43,133 nucleotides of DNA, taken from Gammaproteobacteria bacterium (GTDB taxonomy: Bacteria; Pseudomonadota; Gammaproteobacteria; Steroidobacterales; GCA-2729495). The position numbers and the translations under genes are program-made. The DNA lies in assembly GCA_004357495.1 (NCBI GenBank), contig SMWD01000026.1, forward strand, positions 1 through 43,133, read 5' to 3'. Below, in pieces: positions 1 through 7,382 of this stretch. The notes under the pieces are model-generated. The model was not told where the DNA came from. It did not search any database and saw only the letters and a list, made by a program, of their open reading frames with translations. Position 1 is the stretch's first letter, and each line of letters begins with the position of its first letter.

Positions 1-294
1 GATACCTTTCGCCTGTTGAAACACCGTGCCGGCTGCGGCGACCTGTCCCGTGGATCGGTCCAGTGTGCCGCCGATCAATGGCGCACGTTCAATGACGAGC
101 ACGCGGGCGCGTTGCGCGGCAAACAGTGCAGTCGGCAGGCCGGCCGTTCCGCCGCCCACTACGATCACGTCCCATCGTGTGGCAGCCAGAGCGCGCCGCA
201 TACCGACGGGCGCCAGCGCCAGACCCAGCAGCGTGCCACCGCCGGCGATAAAGTCACGCCGGTTTGTGCTGCCTTGCTTTCTGGTCCGTGGCAT
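1..294 (-). CDS. FAD-dependent oxidoreductase with Tat signal (N-terminal part, cut by window edge)
   Basis: Only the first 98 codons are inside the window; the frame is open to base 1. The protein starts with a twin-arginine signal (RRDFIAGGG at about residues 12-20, then a hydrophobic stretch ending near LAATR), so export of a folded cofactor-loaded enzyme is expected. A Rossmann FAD motif follows (VIVVGGGTAGLPTALFAA, about residues 44-61) and then an acidic ribose-binding end of strand 2 (VLVIERA). This resembles the fumarate-reductase/3-ketosteroid-dehydrogenase flavoprotein group, but the substrate domain is outside the window, so no substrate is assigned. The gene has its own upstream spacer containing a repeat tag at 315-334. 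Confidence 0.85.
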   Translation of the reverse strand, partial: MPRTRKQGSTNRRDFIAGGGTLLGLALAPVGMRRALAATRWDVIVVGGGTAGLPTALFAAQRARVLVIERAPLIGGTLDRSTGQVAAAGTVFQQAKGI

Positions 295-314
295 GCGGCG
301 TATCCTAACCGATG

Positions 315-334
315 AAAAAGGTACCGGGTTTATT
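315..334 (+). repeat. Single GGTACCGGGTTTATT boundary tag
   Basis: AAAAAGGTACCGGGTTTATT lies between the start of the Tat flavoprotein and the end of the NmrA-like gene. Near-identical copies recur in either orientation at 3694-3720, 4379-4399, 4435-4455, 6200-6222, 16382-16401, 17442-17464, 19894-19914 and 19947-19967, always between genes. Confidence 0.75.
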
Positions 335-369
335 CAGGTAATAAGACGGCGGTTCGGCCCCATTAGCCA

Positions 370-1221
370 TCAGCCTGCCAGCTCAGCCGCAAACGCATCA
401 AAAGTCCGCAACGGATGGCCGACTGCATCGGCCGATGCCGCAATCGCATCCGCATCGGCGACACCGCCGTTCATCTGCTGGCCCAAAAACATCTTCTTTA
501 ACGAATCGAGTAACCAGGGTGGCAGGAAGGCTTCGACCGGCTTGGCCCATTGATCGACATCATCGCCGCCATAATGAACTTCGCGACCGAAGTGTTTGGC
601 ATAAACTTCGGCAGCCCCGGGCCCATTGATGGTGTCGGGTCCGTGCAGATGATAGTCGGCGCCTGCGTGACCGTCTTCAGTCAGAACGCGCACCGCGCAG
701 TCGGCGATGTCGCGGGTGTCGATCCGATTATTGCCAATCGATCCGATCGGCATGGCATAGACGCCGTGTTCCTTGATGACCGGGACGACGGACAGGTCCG
801 TTTGCATAAAAAAGTTGGGCCGCAGAAATGTGTACTCGGCACCGCTGTTACGGATCGCATCCTCGATGGGCAGCTTGGCGCGATAGTGCGGGATGGCAGG
901 TTCCTTGGCGGGATTGCCGACGGAAAGGAAAACAATACGCTGCACGCCGGCGGCGGTGGCCGCTTGCACGGCAGCAAGGCCGCGGGCGGTTTCCGTTTCG
1001 CCATTGGAGGTGATCAAAAACAGCCTGTCGACGCCGGCACAGGCAGTCTCCAGGCCGCTGCCGGTTTCCAGATCGCCGATGACGCCATCGACGCCGTCAG
1101 GCAACGCGGCGAGATTTTCTTCCGAGCGACTCAAAGCACGCACCGACTCACCTTTTGCGAGCAGGCCGGCAACTGTTGGGCGCCCGACATTGCCGGTGGC
1201 GCCGATGACGAGAATAGTCAT
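370..1221 (-). CDS. NmrA-like / atypical SDR NAD(P)-binding protein
   Basis: This is a 283-residue soluble protein with an N-terminal Rossmann motif GATGNVGRP (residues 7-15) and an Arg-rich end of strand 2 (RALSRSEE) that suggests NADPH preference. The layout matches atypical SDRs of the NmrA/QorB type, which act as NAD(P)H-dependent quinone reductases or redox sensors and often lack the classical YxxxK catalytic pair. There is no signal peptide, so it is cytoplasmic. A weak AGGA sits about 11 bases before the ATG. The gene is monocistronic on this strand. The family assignment is firm, but the substrate cannot be read from the sequence. Confidence 0.88.
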   Translation of the reverse strand: MTILVIGATGNVGRPTVAGLLAKGESVRALSRSEENLAALPDGVDGVIGDLETGSGLETACAGVDRLFLITSNGETETARGLAAVQAATAAGVQRIVFLSVGNPAKEPAIPHYRAKLPIEDAIRNSGAEYTFLRPNFFMQTDLSVVPVIKEHGVYAMPIGSIGNNRIDTRDIADCAVRVLTEDGHAGADYHLHGPDTINGPGAAEVYAKHFGREVHYGGDDVDQWAKPVEAFLPPWLLDSLKKMFLGQQMNGGVADADAIAASADAVGHPLRTFDAFAAELAG

Positions 1222-1315
1222 AGTACTGGGAGTCCTTTATGCGGTGAGCAAAGATTGTATACGGAGAAAAAGATGCCAAGTTTAATTTAAAGATAACAGG
1301 AGCCGAACGAATTGT

Positions 1316-1398
1316 CCTTAGTGGGAGCGGTTTTTGTGGGAGTGGCTTTAGCCGCGATCTTCGCCAGGGCATCGCGGCTAAAGCCGCTCCCACTAAGG
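1316..1398. repeat. REP-like double palindrome
   Basis: Perfect 15-bp outer arms CCTTAGTGGGAGCGG (1316-1330) and CCGCTCCCACTAAGG (1384-1398) enclose a REP core GGCTTTAGCCGCGA and its inverse ATCGCGGCTAAAGCC. Similar cores are at about 2370-2416, 10328-10377, 12050, 15195-15262, 30072-30118 and 41996-42014. It lies in the 434-bp gap between the NmrA-like and VOC genes; no gene is seen there. Confidence 0.85.
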
Positions 1399-1407
1399 CC
1401 TTAAATG

Positions 1408-1647
1408 CGGTTCGACCCACTGGTGTTCCACAAACTGTCCAGACGCCATGGATCGGGCACCTCTGTCTGAGACTGTGGCCCGCAGGGACGCGGGCCACAA
1501 GCCTACAGGGACGTATTCACGGCGGGTCTCAGACAGAGTGCCGATTCATGTCGGCCCGGCTACGGTCTGTACGCACCCCTTGCCACTATTGCAATTTAAG
1601 TGCTACTACTCAGAGTGTGTGGGACACCCGTGGGTTCGACCCCTTTT
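1408..1647. repeat. Composite hairpin element (about 240 bp), long type
   Basis: The ends carry the tag GGTTCGACCC beside CACTGGTGTTCCACA on the left and TGTGGGACACCCGTG on the right. Inside, CTCTGTCTGAGAC (1461-1473) pairs with GTCTCAGACAGAG (1526-1538), and within it GTGGCCCGC (1475-1483) pairs with GCGGGCCAC (1490-1498) over a 6-base loop. A related element in opposite orientation is at 39411-39648; the stem bases differ between the two copies but remain complementary within each. Confidence 0.8.
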
Positions 1648-1655
1648 ATCGCGCA

Positions 1656-2300
1656 TCAGTTCAGGTGCGGCCCCCGGTGACAACTCGTGCAACCGCCTTT
1701 GGGATTTTCCATTATCTCAACCCGGTTGCCGTCGGGGTCCAGCATAAATCCCATATAAGGGGCACCGCGGCCGGGCCGGGCGGGCGGACCCTGCCATGTT
1801 GCGCCTGCCTTTCTGGATTTGTCGTAATACCGATCTACATCATCGACAAACATCCCCAGATGGGAAAAGCCGATCGATGGGACTCCCTCTCGCTCCCGTT
1901 TCACCTGCATGAGCTCGATTATGGGTTCTCCGTCACCCGTAGTGATAAACGCACTGGATGCGATGTCTCCGAATTCCTGGTAGCGGATCACCTTGAAACC
2001 CAGCTGGTCGCGATAAAACTCGACCGAGGTGTCCAGGTCCCTGACATTCAGCCCTATGTGGAAAAACCTTCCTCTACCCTCCTCGATGGGGAAAGGCGGA
2101 AAGTAGATCGGGGGCCTCGAGCGTTGACTCTGCTGATCCTGCCCGTCCGCAACGGGCTGTTGTGCATGGGCCGAGTCTATCGGTAACCAGTCGGCCGCGG
2201 ACACGGTCGGCCGCAATCTCACCGCGATATCAGTCGCCAGCAGGCAAGCCAGAATTATCATGCCGATAGCGGTCCATTTAGATCGTCTCTGGATATTCAT
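1656..2300 (-). CDS. Membrane-anchored or exported VOC/glyoxalase-like protein with C-terminal CXXCH
   Basis: This 214-residue protein has an N-terminal hydrophobic segment (about residues 10-28) acting as signal or anchor, a linker rich in Gln and Pro, and one vicinal-oxygen-chelate domain (about 79-198). The usual VOC metal ligands are all present: His81, Glu129, His147 and Glu195, so a divalent metal site on the periplasmic side is likely. After the domain the chain ends in CTSCH (residues 204-208), the sequence used for covalent haem c attachment, which is not normal for this fold. Glyoxalase, dioxygenase and epimerase functions are all possible within the superfamily. Upstream and downstream spacers hold repeat elements, so it appears to stand alone. 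Confidence 0.85.
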   Translation of the reverse strand: MNIQRRSKWTAIGMIILACLLATDIAVRLRPTVSAADWLPIDSAHAQQPVADGQDQQSQRSRPPIYFPPFPIEEGRGRFFHIGLNVRDLDTSVEFYRDQLGFKVIRYQEFGDIASSAFITTGDGEPIIELMQVKREREGVPSIGFSHLGMFVDDVDRYYDKSRKAGATWQGPPARPGRGAPYMGFMLDPDGNRVEIMENPKGGCTSCHRGPHLN

Positions 2301-2330
2301 TAAATTAGCCTCCTTATTAATGCCTCGCCG

Positions 2331-2439
2331 GATAAAAGGGCTCGAACCGCGTTTAAGGCCTTAGTGGGAGATGGCTTTAGCCGCGAATCCTTGGCGAAGA
2401 TCGCGGCCAAAGCCGCGCCCACAAACGACCCCTTTTATC
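2331..2439. repeat. Composite element with REP core and GATAAAAGGG ends
   Basis: Ends are GATAAAAGGGCTCG (2331-2344) and CGACCCCTTTTATC (2426-2439), an imperfect inverted pair. The inside is a REP palindrome (TTAGTGGGAG, GGCTTTAGCCGCGA, then the inverse CGCGGCCAAAGCC). The right end overlaps the TAA stop of the minus-strand propeller gene at 2435-2437, so the element supplies that stop codon. Confidence 0.75.
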
Positions 2440-3682
2440 TTCTTCCTACACCCTGCTGGTCCCCGACGCGCACCACCGCACCGTCGCGAACCTCGACTTC
2501 CAGTGCAAAGCGACTGTGAACGTAGGCGCCGTTTGCGCCAATCAGGTTCCCGATCACTTGCTTTGCTGCCACATCGATAATTTCGCCGGTTTCCGGATAA
2601 AGATACTCGCCATCGATGCTCGACATGATCCAGCCCGGCTGACCGACGATGCCGGTTTCTCCATAAAGGAACTTGCCATCCGCATTTTGCTCGCGTCCGT
2701 CGTGTGTGTCGATGTACTGCTTCCACACGGGTGGAGCGTCGGGCAAACCGCGGATATCGAACACACGCATGCCCGAATTCATCTGGTCGACCACCCAGAC
2801 TTCTGTTTCGTCTGCCGTTATTGAAATGCCGTGACTGACATTGGCCTTGCGCTTGGGCTTTGCGCTCTTTTCGACGGGCGCGCGCGCCGTGTACAACACT
2901 TTGCCGCTGGCGACGTCGCCCACCTGAAAACCGATCAGGTTATTGACGTTGGCAAAGACCAGGGTCGCTGCGCCATTGATGGTTATCGGCCGGATATGCG
3001 CCGCGAACGGCCCGATCTTCGCCAGCACCGCGCCCGTGCGCGTGTCGGCAACGCGGATAAAGGGTTCGAAGTTATGGTTACCCCAGCCGCCGAATGCGGT
3101 CATGAACACCCGCGAGCCATCCAGCGTCACCACCGTGTTATGCGTGTAAGGCGCAACGGTGATGCGTTGCTCCGGCAGCTCCTCACCGGTGGCGCCATCG
3201 ATGGTGTAGAAAAAAGGCGTGGTTGCGAGTTCGCCGGACGGCATGAAGAGTTTGCTGCCGTCGGGTGTCACAGCGCCACGATCCACCGACGACGGGTAGG
3301 CGCGATTCCACAGCACCCGGTCGGTCGCCATGTCGAGTGCCAGGACATAACCGGACATTGGGCCGCCGGGCCGCAGATCCTTGTAACGACCGTAGTGCGA
3401 AATGTAGAGCGTATGGGTAGCGGCACTGGCCGTGATGCCGCGGATATGAAACACCGGCGTGGTTCCGTCCGGCGCATCCAGCGGGATTACTTTGACCAGC
3501 GCATGGCCGTTATCAATATCGAAAACTTCGATGGAGGGCGCCAGGGTCCGAAAACCATCGCGATCCCTGGGGGCGCGCGCGACGTAGAGAAAACTCTGCT
3601 CGGCTGCCGGCACCACATCTGCGACCAGCAACACCAGCAGGAAAAACACAGCTTGTTGCAACTTTTTTAAAACGATTAGCAT
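2435..3682 (-). CDS. Periplasmic YVTN-type beta-propeller protein
   Basis: This is a 415-residue protein with a Sec signal peptide (about residues 1-27, hydrophobic core FFLLVLLVADVV, cleavage near PAA-EQ). The mature part is made of repeated blade-like strands with short motifs such as THTLYISHYG, GAVTPDGSKLFMPSG, TLDGSRVFMTAFG and TADETEVWVVDQ, typical of YVTN/NHL-like propellers. No catalytic residues are recognisable; such proteins bind ligands or act as quinoprotein-like scaffolds. It has no clear Shine-Dalgarno site, and the boundary tag at 3694-3720 lies directly upstream. It runs in the same direction as the DUF4136 lipoprotein gene behind it, with 39 bases between them. Confidence 0.82.
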   Translation of the reverse strand: MLIVLKKLQQAVFFLLVLLVADVVPAAEQSFLYVARAPRDRDGFRTLAPSIEVFDIDNGHALVKVIPLDAPDGTTPVFHIRGITASAATHTLYISHYGRYKDLRPGGPMSGYVLALDMATDRVLWNRAYPSSVDRGAVTPDGSKLFMPSGELATTPFFYTIDGATGEELPEQRITVAPYTHNTVVTLDGSRVFMTAFGGWGNHNFEPFIRVADTRTGAVLAKIGPFAAHIRPITINGAATLVFANVNNLIGFQVGDVASGKVLYTARAPVEKSAKPKRKANVSHGISITADETEVWVVDQMNSGMRVFDIRGLPDAPPVWKQYIDTHDGREQNADGKFLYGETGIVGQPGWIMSSIDGEYLYPETGEIIDVAAKQVIGNLIGANGAYVHSRFALEVEVRDGAVVRVGDQQGVGRR

Positions 3683-3693
3683 GTGATTTGCCC

Positions 3694-3720
3694 CAAAAAT
3701 AAACCCGGTACCTTTTCTTG
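3694..3720 (-). repeat. Boundary tag AAATAAACCCGGTACC
   Basis: A minus-oriented copy of the GGTACCGGGTTTATT tag fills almost the whole 39-bp spacer between the DUF4136 lipoprotein stop and the propeller start. It would be transcribed in any readthrough mRNA joining the two genes. Confidence 0.7.
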
Positions 3721-3721
3721 T

Positions 3722-4297
3722 CTATTCGGGTCGCGGTACCGGGTACTTCTTGAACATTTCGCTGACCACGGCCGGCACGACGTACTGGAGGTTTTCCCGA
3801 GTCTTGTCCGTCACGCGTCCGATCGCCGCAGCCTCCCAGACCAGCTGATTACGCTTGCGGTCGATGATGTCGATGGCGACCGTGCCTTCCGTCGTCTGCG
3901 TCACGGTGGTCGTGGATACGCTCATGCTGTAGCCGCCCCAGGTACCGTAGCCTCCGCGCCCGCGGTGAACCGTCGCGCTGCTCGACGGCTGACTGCTCGA
4001 CCGGATCTTCTGCTGCGTCGACACGACGAAGTCGATCAGCAGGTCCGGGTCCGGAGCGGCTCGTTGCATGCCGCGAGCGTTGAGCTCGGCCTCCGTCGCG
4101 TTGATCAGGAAACCGCTGAGAATGGCCTGCACGCCGGCTCGATCGGTCGAGAGAGGGCTCACGAAGCCGTAGGTCTTATAGGCCGAAAAATCGGCGGTGG
4201 GGTCCTGGTTCGCGATGATCGTCGGGCCGCTGGCGCAGGCAGCCAGCAGTAGTGTCAGCGAAAGAACACCGGCGACGAGAGCAATTCGATGGCACAT
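3722..4297 (-). CDS. DUF4136 lipoprotein
   Basis: The start chosen is the ATG at 4297, preceded by GAGGAAAGCTC, because it gives a clean lipoprotein signal ending in LLAAC with the lipidated Cys at residue 21. A 40-residue upstream extension exists but reads through a repeat pair and has no signal character. The 191-residue protein then shows the DUF4136 pattern: DPTADFSAYKTYGF near the mature N-terminus, a Ser-rich and Gly/Tyr-rich middle, and TVAIDIIDRKRNQLVWEAAA near the C-terminus. DUF4136 proteins are envelope lipoproteins of unknown role. The Ala after the Cys suggests outer-membrane sorting by Lol. Confidence 0.87.
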   Translation of the reverse strand: MCHRIALVAGVLSLTLLLAACASGPTIIANQDPTADFSAYKTYGFVSPLSTDRAGVQAILSGFLINATEAELNARGMQRAAPDPDLLIDFVVSTQQKIRSSSQPSSSATVHRGRGGYGTWGGYSMSVSTTTVTQTTEGTVAIDIIDRKRNQLVWEAAAIGRVTDKTRENLQYVVPAVVSEMFKKYPVPRPE

Positions 4298-4378
4298 GAG
4301 CTTTCCTCGGAAACTGAACATATATTCTACGATTCGTGGCGACGATCGAGACCTGAATTTTCGCATATGGCAGGAAAT

Positions 4379-4455
4379 GGTGCCGGGTTTATTTTTTGGC
4401 AGAGTATTCGCCCGCATACCAACTTTGGTAAGCTGAAAATAAACCCGGTACCTTT
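4379..4455. repeat. Inverted pair of GGTRCCGGGTTTATT tags
   Basis: A plus-oriented tag (4379-4399) and a minus-oriented tag (4435-4455) face each other across 35 bases, the same design as the pair at 19894-19967. It occupies the divergent region between the DUF4136 lipoprotein and the symporter; its right end lies 18 bases upstream of the probable symporter start. Confidence 0.75.
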
Positions 4456-4472
4456 ATCAAGCTGGAGCCGCC

Positions 4473-6200
4473 ATCGACATCTACACCGTCACCATCGCCG
4501 TCAGTGTCCTGGTTTTTGTTCTCATTGGCAGCTACGCGGGCAAAAACGTCAGGCAACTCGATGATTACTTCGTTGCCGGGCGCCGCGCGCCCACTTTGCT
4601 GATCGTAGGCACTCTCGTCGCCAGTATGTTCAGCACCTCGATCTTCATGGGCGAGGCCGGCTTTACCTATGACGGCCAGATGGGGCCGTATATTCTGTTT
4701 CCCGGCATCGCCGTCGTGGGGTATGTCTACGGGTCGCTGTTGTTCGGCACCTATCTCCGTCGCAGCTGCGCACCCACGGTGGCGGATTTTCTCGGCCGTC
4801 GTTTTAACAGTCACCGGGTGCAGCAGGCAGCGGGGATCACAATCATTCTCGGCCTGGGAGGCTACCTGCTGGTGGTGACCCAGGGCGCAGCCATGTTGTT
4901 GTCTGGCGTCACGGACTTAAGTTACTTCCAGGCTATTGTTCTTGCGTGGCTCAGTTACACGTTGTTTACGATGTACGCCGGGTCCAAGGGCGTCATCATT
5001 ACCGATACCCTGATGTTCCTGCTGTTCACGGGCGCGACGGTGTTTTTCGTGTTCTACATCGTGGGGGACCTGGGCGGCGTTGCCACGGTGATCGAGAATC
5101 TCGCGCGTCTGGAAAGCAAACCCGATATCGCATCCTGGCACGGTGTGATCGGCCCGGGCACCGAGTGGCCGACCGGCATGGATTACCTGATCTGGGCGCT
5201 GATTGTCGATATGGCCTGGGGGGTCGTCTATGCGGTCGGGCCCTGGCAGGCCAGCCGCCACCTGATGGCGAAGAACGAACACGTGGTGGTCAGAGCTTCC
5301 ATCTACGCCTGCTTCGCCGTGATCTTCATGCAGATCCTGATTTATGGCGCCGGGGGGGTGATCAACCTCGCCAATCCGGATATCTCGCAGTCCGAGACGG
5401 TCATGATCTGGGCCGCCCGGAACCTGGTGCCGGAATTTCTGGGCGCCGTGTTGCTGGCCGGCATTGTCGCGGCTGCCCTGTCGTCGGCCTCGACGTTCCT
5501 GTCGCTGGTCGGCTTCAGCGTCAGTAACGACATCATCCGCCGCGACATGCCACTGACATTGAAGACGTCCAGGTGGCTGATGCTGGCGACCGGGTTGGTG
5601 GTGCTGGTCGCCAGCTTTTTCTTTCCGCCCAGAATATTCTGGCTCATGTTATTTATCGGCACCGTGTTCGCGTCTTCCTGGGGCCCGGTTGCCTTCATGA
5701 GTATCTGGAGCAAGCGGATTACCGCAGCGGCGGCCTTCTGGGGCATTGTGACCGGCTTTGTCTTCAACGTGGTCCCGGCCGCGCTCGAGTACCTGGGCCT
5801 GATCAGCCTGCCGTCTTATTTCAATCCCGCCCTGATCGGCGCCGTGGTGAGCCTCGTGACCATCCTCGTGGTGTCCCGCCTCGGGCGGGTGACCCGCGCG
5901 GAGCAGGTCTACCGGATGCGTCTGCACCAGACCCCGGCAGCCGATCGGAATGCCGCGCGGACCCGGGTCACCCTGATCGCACCGGTCTTGCTGGTCCTGT
6001 ACGGTTGCGTGATGCCGGTGTTACTGATCAAGTTCTACGTCGTCCCCTACCAGACCGGTGCCGGGCGCCTGCTGGCCGACGGTTCGATCGACTGGTGGAC
6101 CGGTGAAACCCTGCTCGCTTTGGCGTCGGCGGTGCTTTACATCCCGTTGGGGCTGATTTCGGCTGCCGTCATCAGGCGCCGATACCAGCCACTGGCGTGA
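4473..6200 (+). CDS. Sodium:solute symporter (SSS family), probable non-canonical ATC start
   Basis: This is a member of the sodium:solute symporter family (TC 2.A.21), an inner-membrane Na+-coupled uptake carrier of about 575 residues with 13-14 hydrophobic segments. The family's N-terminal pattern is intact only if translation begins at 4473: DIYTVTIAVSVLVFVLIGSY forms the first membrane helix and is followed by the characteristic LDDYFVAGRRAP. The reading frame is open only from 4443, and between there and TTG 4596 it has no ATG, GTG, TTG or CTG. The first residue would be encoded by ATC at 4473, with GGAG at 4464-4467 five bases upstream. A TTG at 4596 would remove the first helix. The substrate is not assigned. 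Confidence 0.88.
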   Translation: MDIYTVTIAVSVLVFVLIGSYAGKNVRQLDDYFVAGRRAPTLLIVGTLVASMFSTSIFMGEAGFTYDGQMGPYILFPGIAVVGYVYGSLLFGTYLRRSCAPTVADFLGRRFNSHRVQQAAGITIILGLGGYLLVVTQGAAMLLSGVTDLSYFQAIVLAWLSYTLFTMYAGSKGVIITDTLMFLLFTGATVFFVFYIVGDLGGVATVIENLARLESKPDIASWHGVIGPGTEWPTGMDYLIWALIVDMAWGVVYAVGPWQASRHLMAKNEHVVVRASIYACFAVIFMQILIYGAGGVINLANPDISQSETVMIWAARNLVPEFLGAVLLAGIVAAALSSASTFLSLVGFSVSNDIIRRDMPLTLKTSRWLMLATGLVVLVASFFFPPRIFWLMLFIGTVFASSWGPVAFMSIWSKRITAAAAFWGIVTGFVFNVVPAALEYLGLISLPSYFNPALIGAVVSLVTILVVSRLGRVTRAEQVYRMRLHQTPAADRNAARTRVTLIAPVLLVLYGCVMPVLLIKFYVVPYQTGAGRLLADGSIDWWTGETLLALASAVLYIPLGLISAAVIRRRYQPLA

Positions 6201-6222
6201 AAAAGCTGCCGGGTTTATTTTC
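6200..6222 (+). repeat. Boundary tag after symporter stop
   Basis: AAAAAGCTGCCGGGTTTATT begins at the last base of the symporter TGA and ends 6 bases before the next ATG, filling the spacer and leaving the downstream VOC gene without a visible Shine-Dalgarno site. Confidence 0.7.
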
Positions 6223-6227
6223 CGCAC

Positions 6228-7160
6228 ATGGGTAAGAAGAACCCCCGAGCCCTCCTGCACATCGAAATCGCCACGCACTGCGTGCCCGACCTTTCTACCT
6301 GTATCCCGGTTTATCGCGACCTGCTTGACTACCGACTCGTCGATGAGGGCCGCCTGCCCGAACCCCTGACGACAGCCTGGTCCACCCCCAACATGACCGG
6401 CATGCCGTTTGCGTTGCTGCAACCCGCCAGTGGCGCCGAGGTGTATTTGCGCTTTATCGAAACCGGCAATGTCGGCGGTTACTGGCCGCCCGTTACCCAG
6501 GGCTGGATCGCCACCGAGATGCTGTGCACGGATCCGGACGCGGTGCTGGAAAAACTCCGGGGGGATTACCCAGGGAAAAACGACGGCACGACGTTCACGC
6601 ACATCGGCGGCCCCGCGGACCTGTACCCGTCGCCAAAGTCCGCACGCGCACTGCAGATGGCGGGCCCCGCCGGTGAGTTGATGTATTTCACGCGTCTCCT
6701 GCCGGGCGGCAGTCGCTTCGGCTTACACGGCGCGAAGAGCTTCGTCGACCGGCCGTTCATCATGGTGGTCGGTAGCCTGTCGATGGCGGACAACCAGGCG
6801 TTCTATGGCGACGTGCTGGGCCTCAAGATCTGGGAGCAGGAGCCGTTTCGCATCGGCCAGATGTCGCGCGTGGTGGGATTGCCGCCCGCGACCACGTACC
6901 CGATATCACTGGCGCGCATCCCCGGGCGCCGTTTCCTGCTCGAACTGGAAGAATTGCCCTCTTATATAAAGCGTCGCACGGTCCCGGACGGCCAGCTCCC
7001 CGAGGGCCTCGCGATGGTCAGTTTCACGTCGGCACCGCTGAGCGAGCTGAACCTCGACTACCGCGCCGAACCGCGAGCCATCGACCTGCCGCCCTACAAC
7101 GGCCGCAAGGTTGCCGTCATCGAAGGCCCGGCCGGGGAGTGGCTGGAGCTGATCGATTAA
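6228..7160 (+). CDS. Two-module VOC (glyoxalase/dioxygenase-like) protein
   Basis: A 310-residue cytoplasmic protein with two VOC-like halves. The first half starts with LLHIEIATHCVPDLSTCIPVY, and the second with a strand like FIMVVGSLSMADNQAFYGDV and a final strand VAVIEGPAGEWLELID. The second module lacks the first-strand His (a Val is there) but keeps a terminal Glu, so any metal site is probably formed by one module only. Extradiol dioxygenases and related lyases have such tandem modules. It lies just downstream of the symporter on the same strand (27-base gap), and co-transcription with uptake of the substrate is a reasonable but unproven guess. Confidence 0.82.
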   Translation: MGKKNPRALLHIEIATHCVPDLSTCIPVYRDLLDYRLVDEGRLPEPLTTAWSTPNMTGMPFALLQPASGAEVYLRFIETGNVGGYWPPVTQGWIATEMLCTDPDAVLEKLRGDYPGKNDGTTFTHIGGPADLYPSPKSARALQMAGPAGELMYFTRLLPGGSRFGLHGAKSFVDRPFIMVVGSLSMADNQAFYGDVLGLKIWEQEPFRIGQMSRVVGLPPATTYPISLARIPGRRFLLELEELPSYIKRRTVPDGQLPEGLAMVSFTSAPLSELNLDYRAEPRAIDLPPYNGRKVAVIEGPAGEWLELID

Positions 7161-7272
7161 TTAAATTGGGGTCGAGCCCACTGCTAATGTCCCACAACAG
7201 TTGCTCCATCGTCGGCTAGCTAAGTTTGTGGGACGGCACTGGGTCGAACCGAGTTTTACCGACCCCATTAAT
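7161..7272. repeat. Composite element with GGGTCGARCC ends
   Basis: The left end GGGGTCGAGCCCACTG and right end CACTGGGTCGAACC bracket GTCCCACAACAGTTG and CTAAGTTTGTGGGAC. An outer CGACCCCATTAATCGA mirrors the start. The internal stretch TTGCTCCATCGTCGGCTAGC is shared with the elements at 15265-15295 and, inverted, 10295-10325. It fills the gap before the dienelactone-hydrolase-like gene. Confidence 0.75.
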
Positions 7273-7382
7273 CGACCGCATTTGAATCCCACCAGATGGC
7301 GGCCGCGCCAAGTAATTTGCGCAAACCGCCGCAACTGGGCAAAAATCAGGTTATCGATGCATCACAAAGAACGAGGTCTCAC

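Noticed and set aside
26-1290. Plus-strand open frames overlapping the first flavoprotein and the NmrA-like gene
   Set aside because: They are shadows of minus-strand genes that have clear motifs; the plus-strand translations have no recognisable domain.
3735-3746. GGTACCGGGTA within the DUF4136 coding end as another boundary tag
   Set aside because: It encodes the KYPVPRP tail in frame, matches only the tag core and lacks TTTATT; chance similarity is likely.
4298-4417. Longer start of the DUF4136 lipoprotein
   Set aside because: The extra 40 residues read through a repeat tag and would place the lipoprotein signal internally; the ATG at 4297 has a good Shine-Dalgarno site and lipobox spacing.
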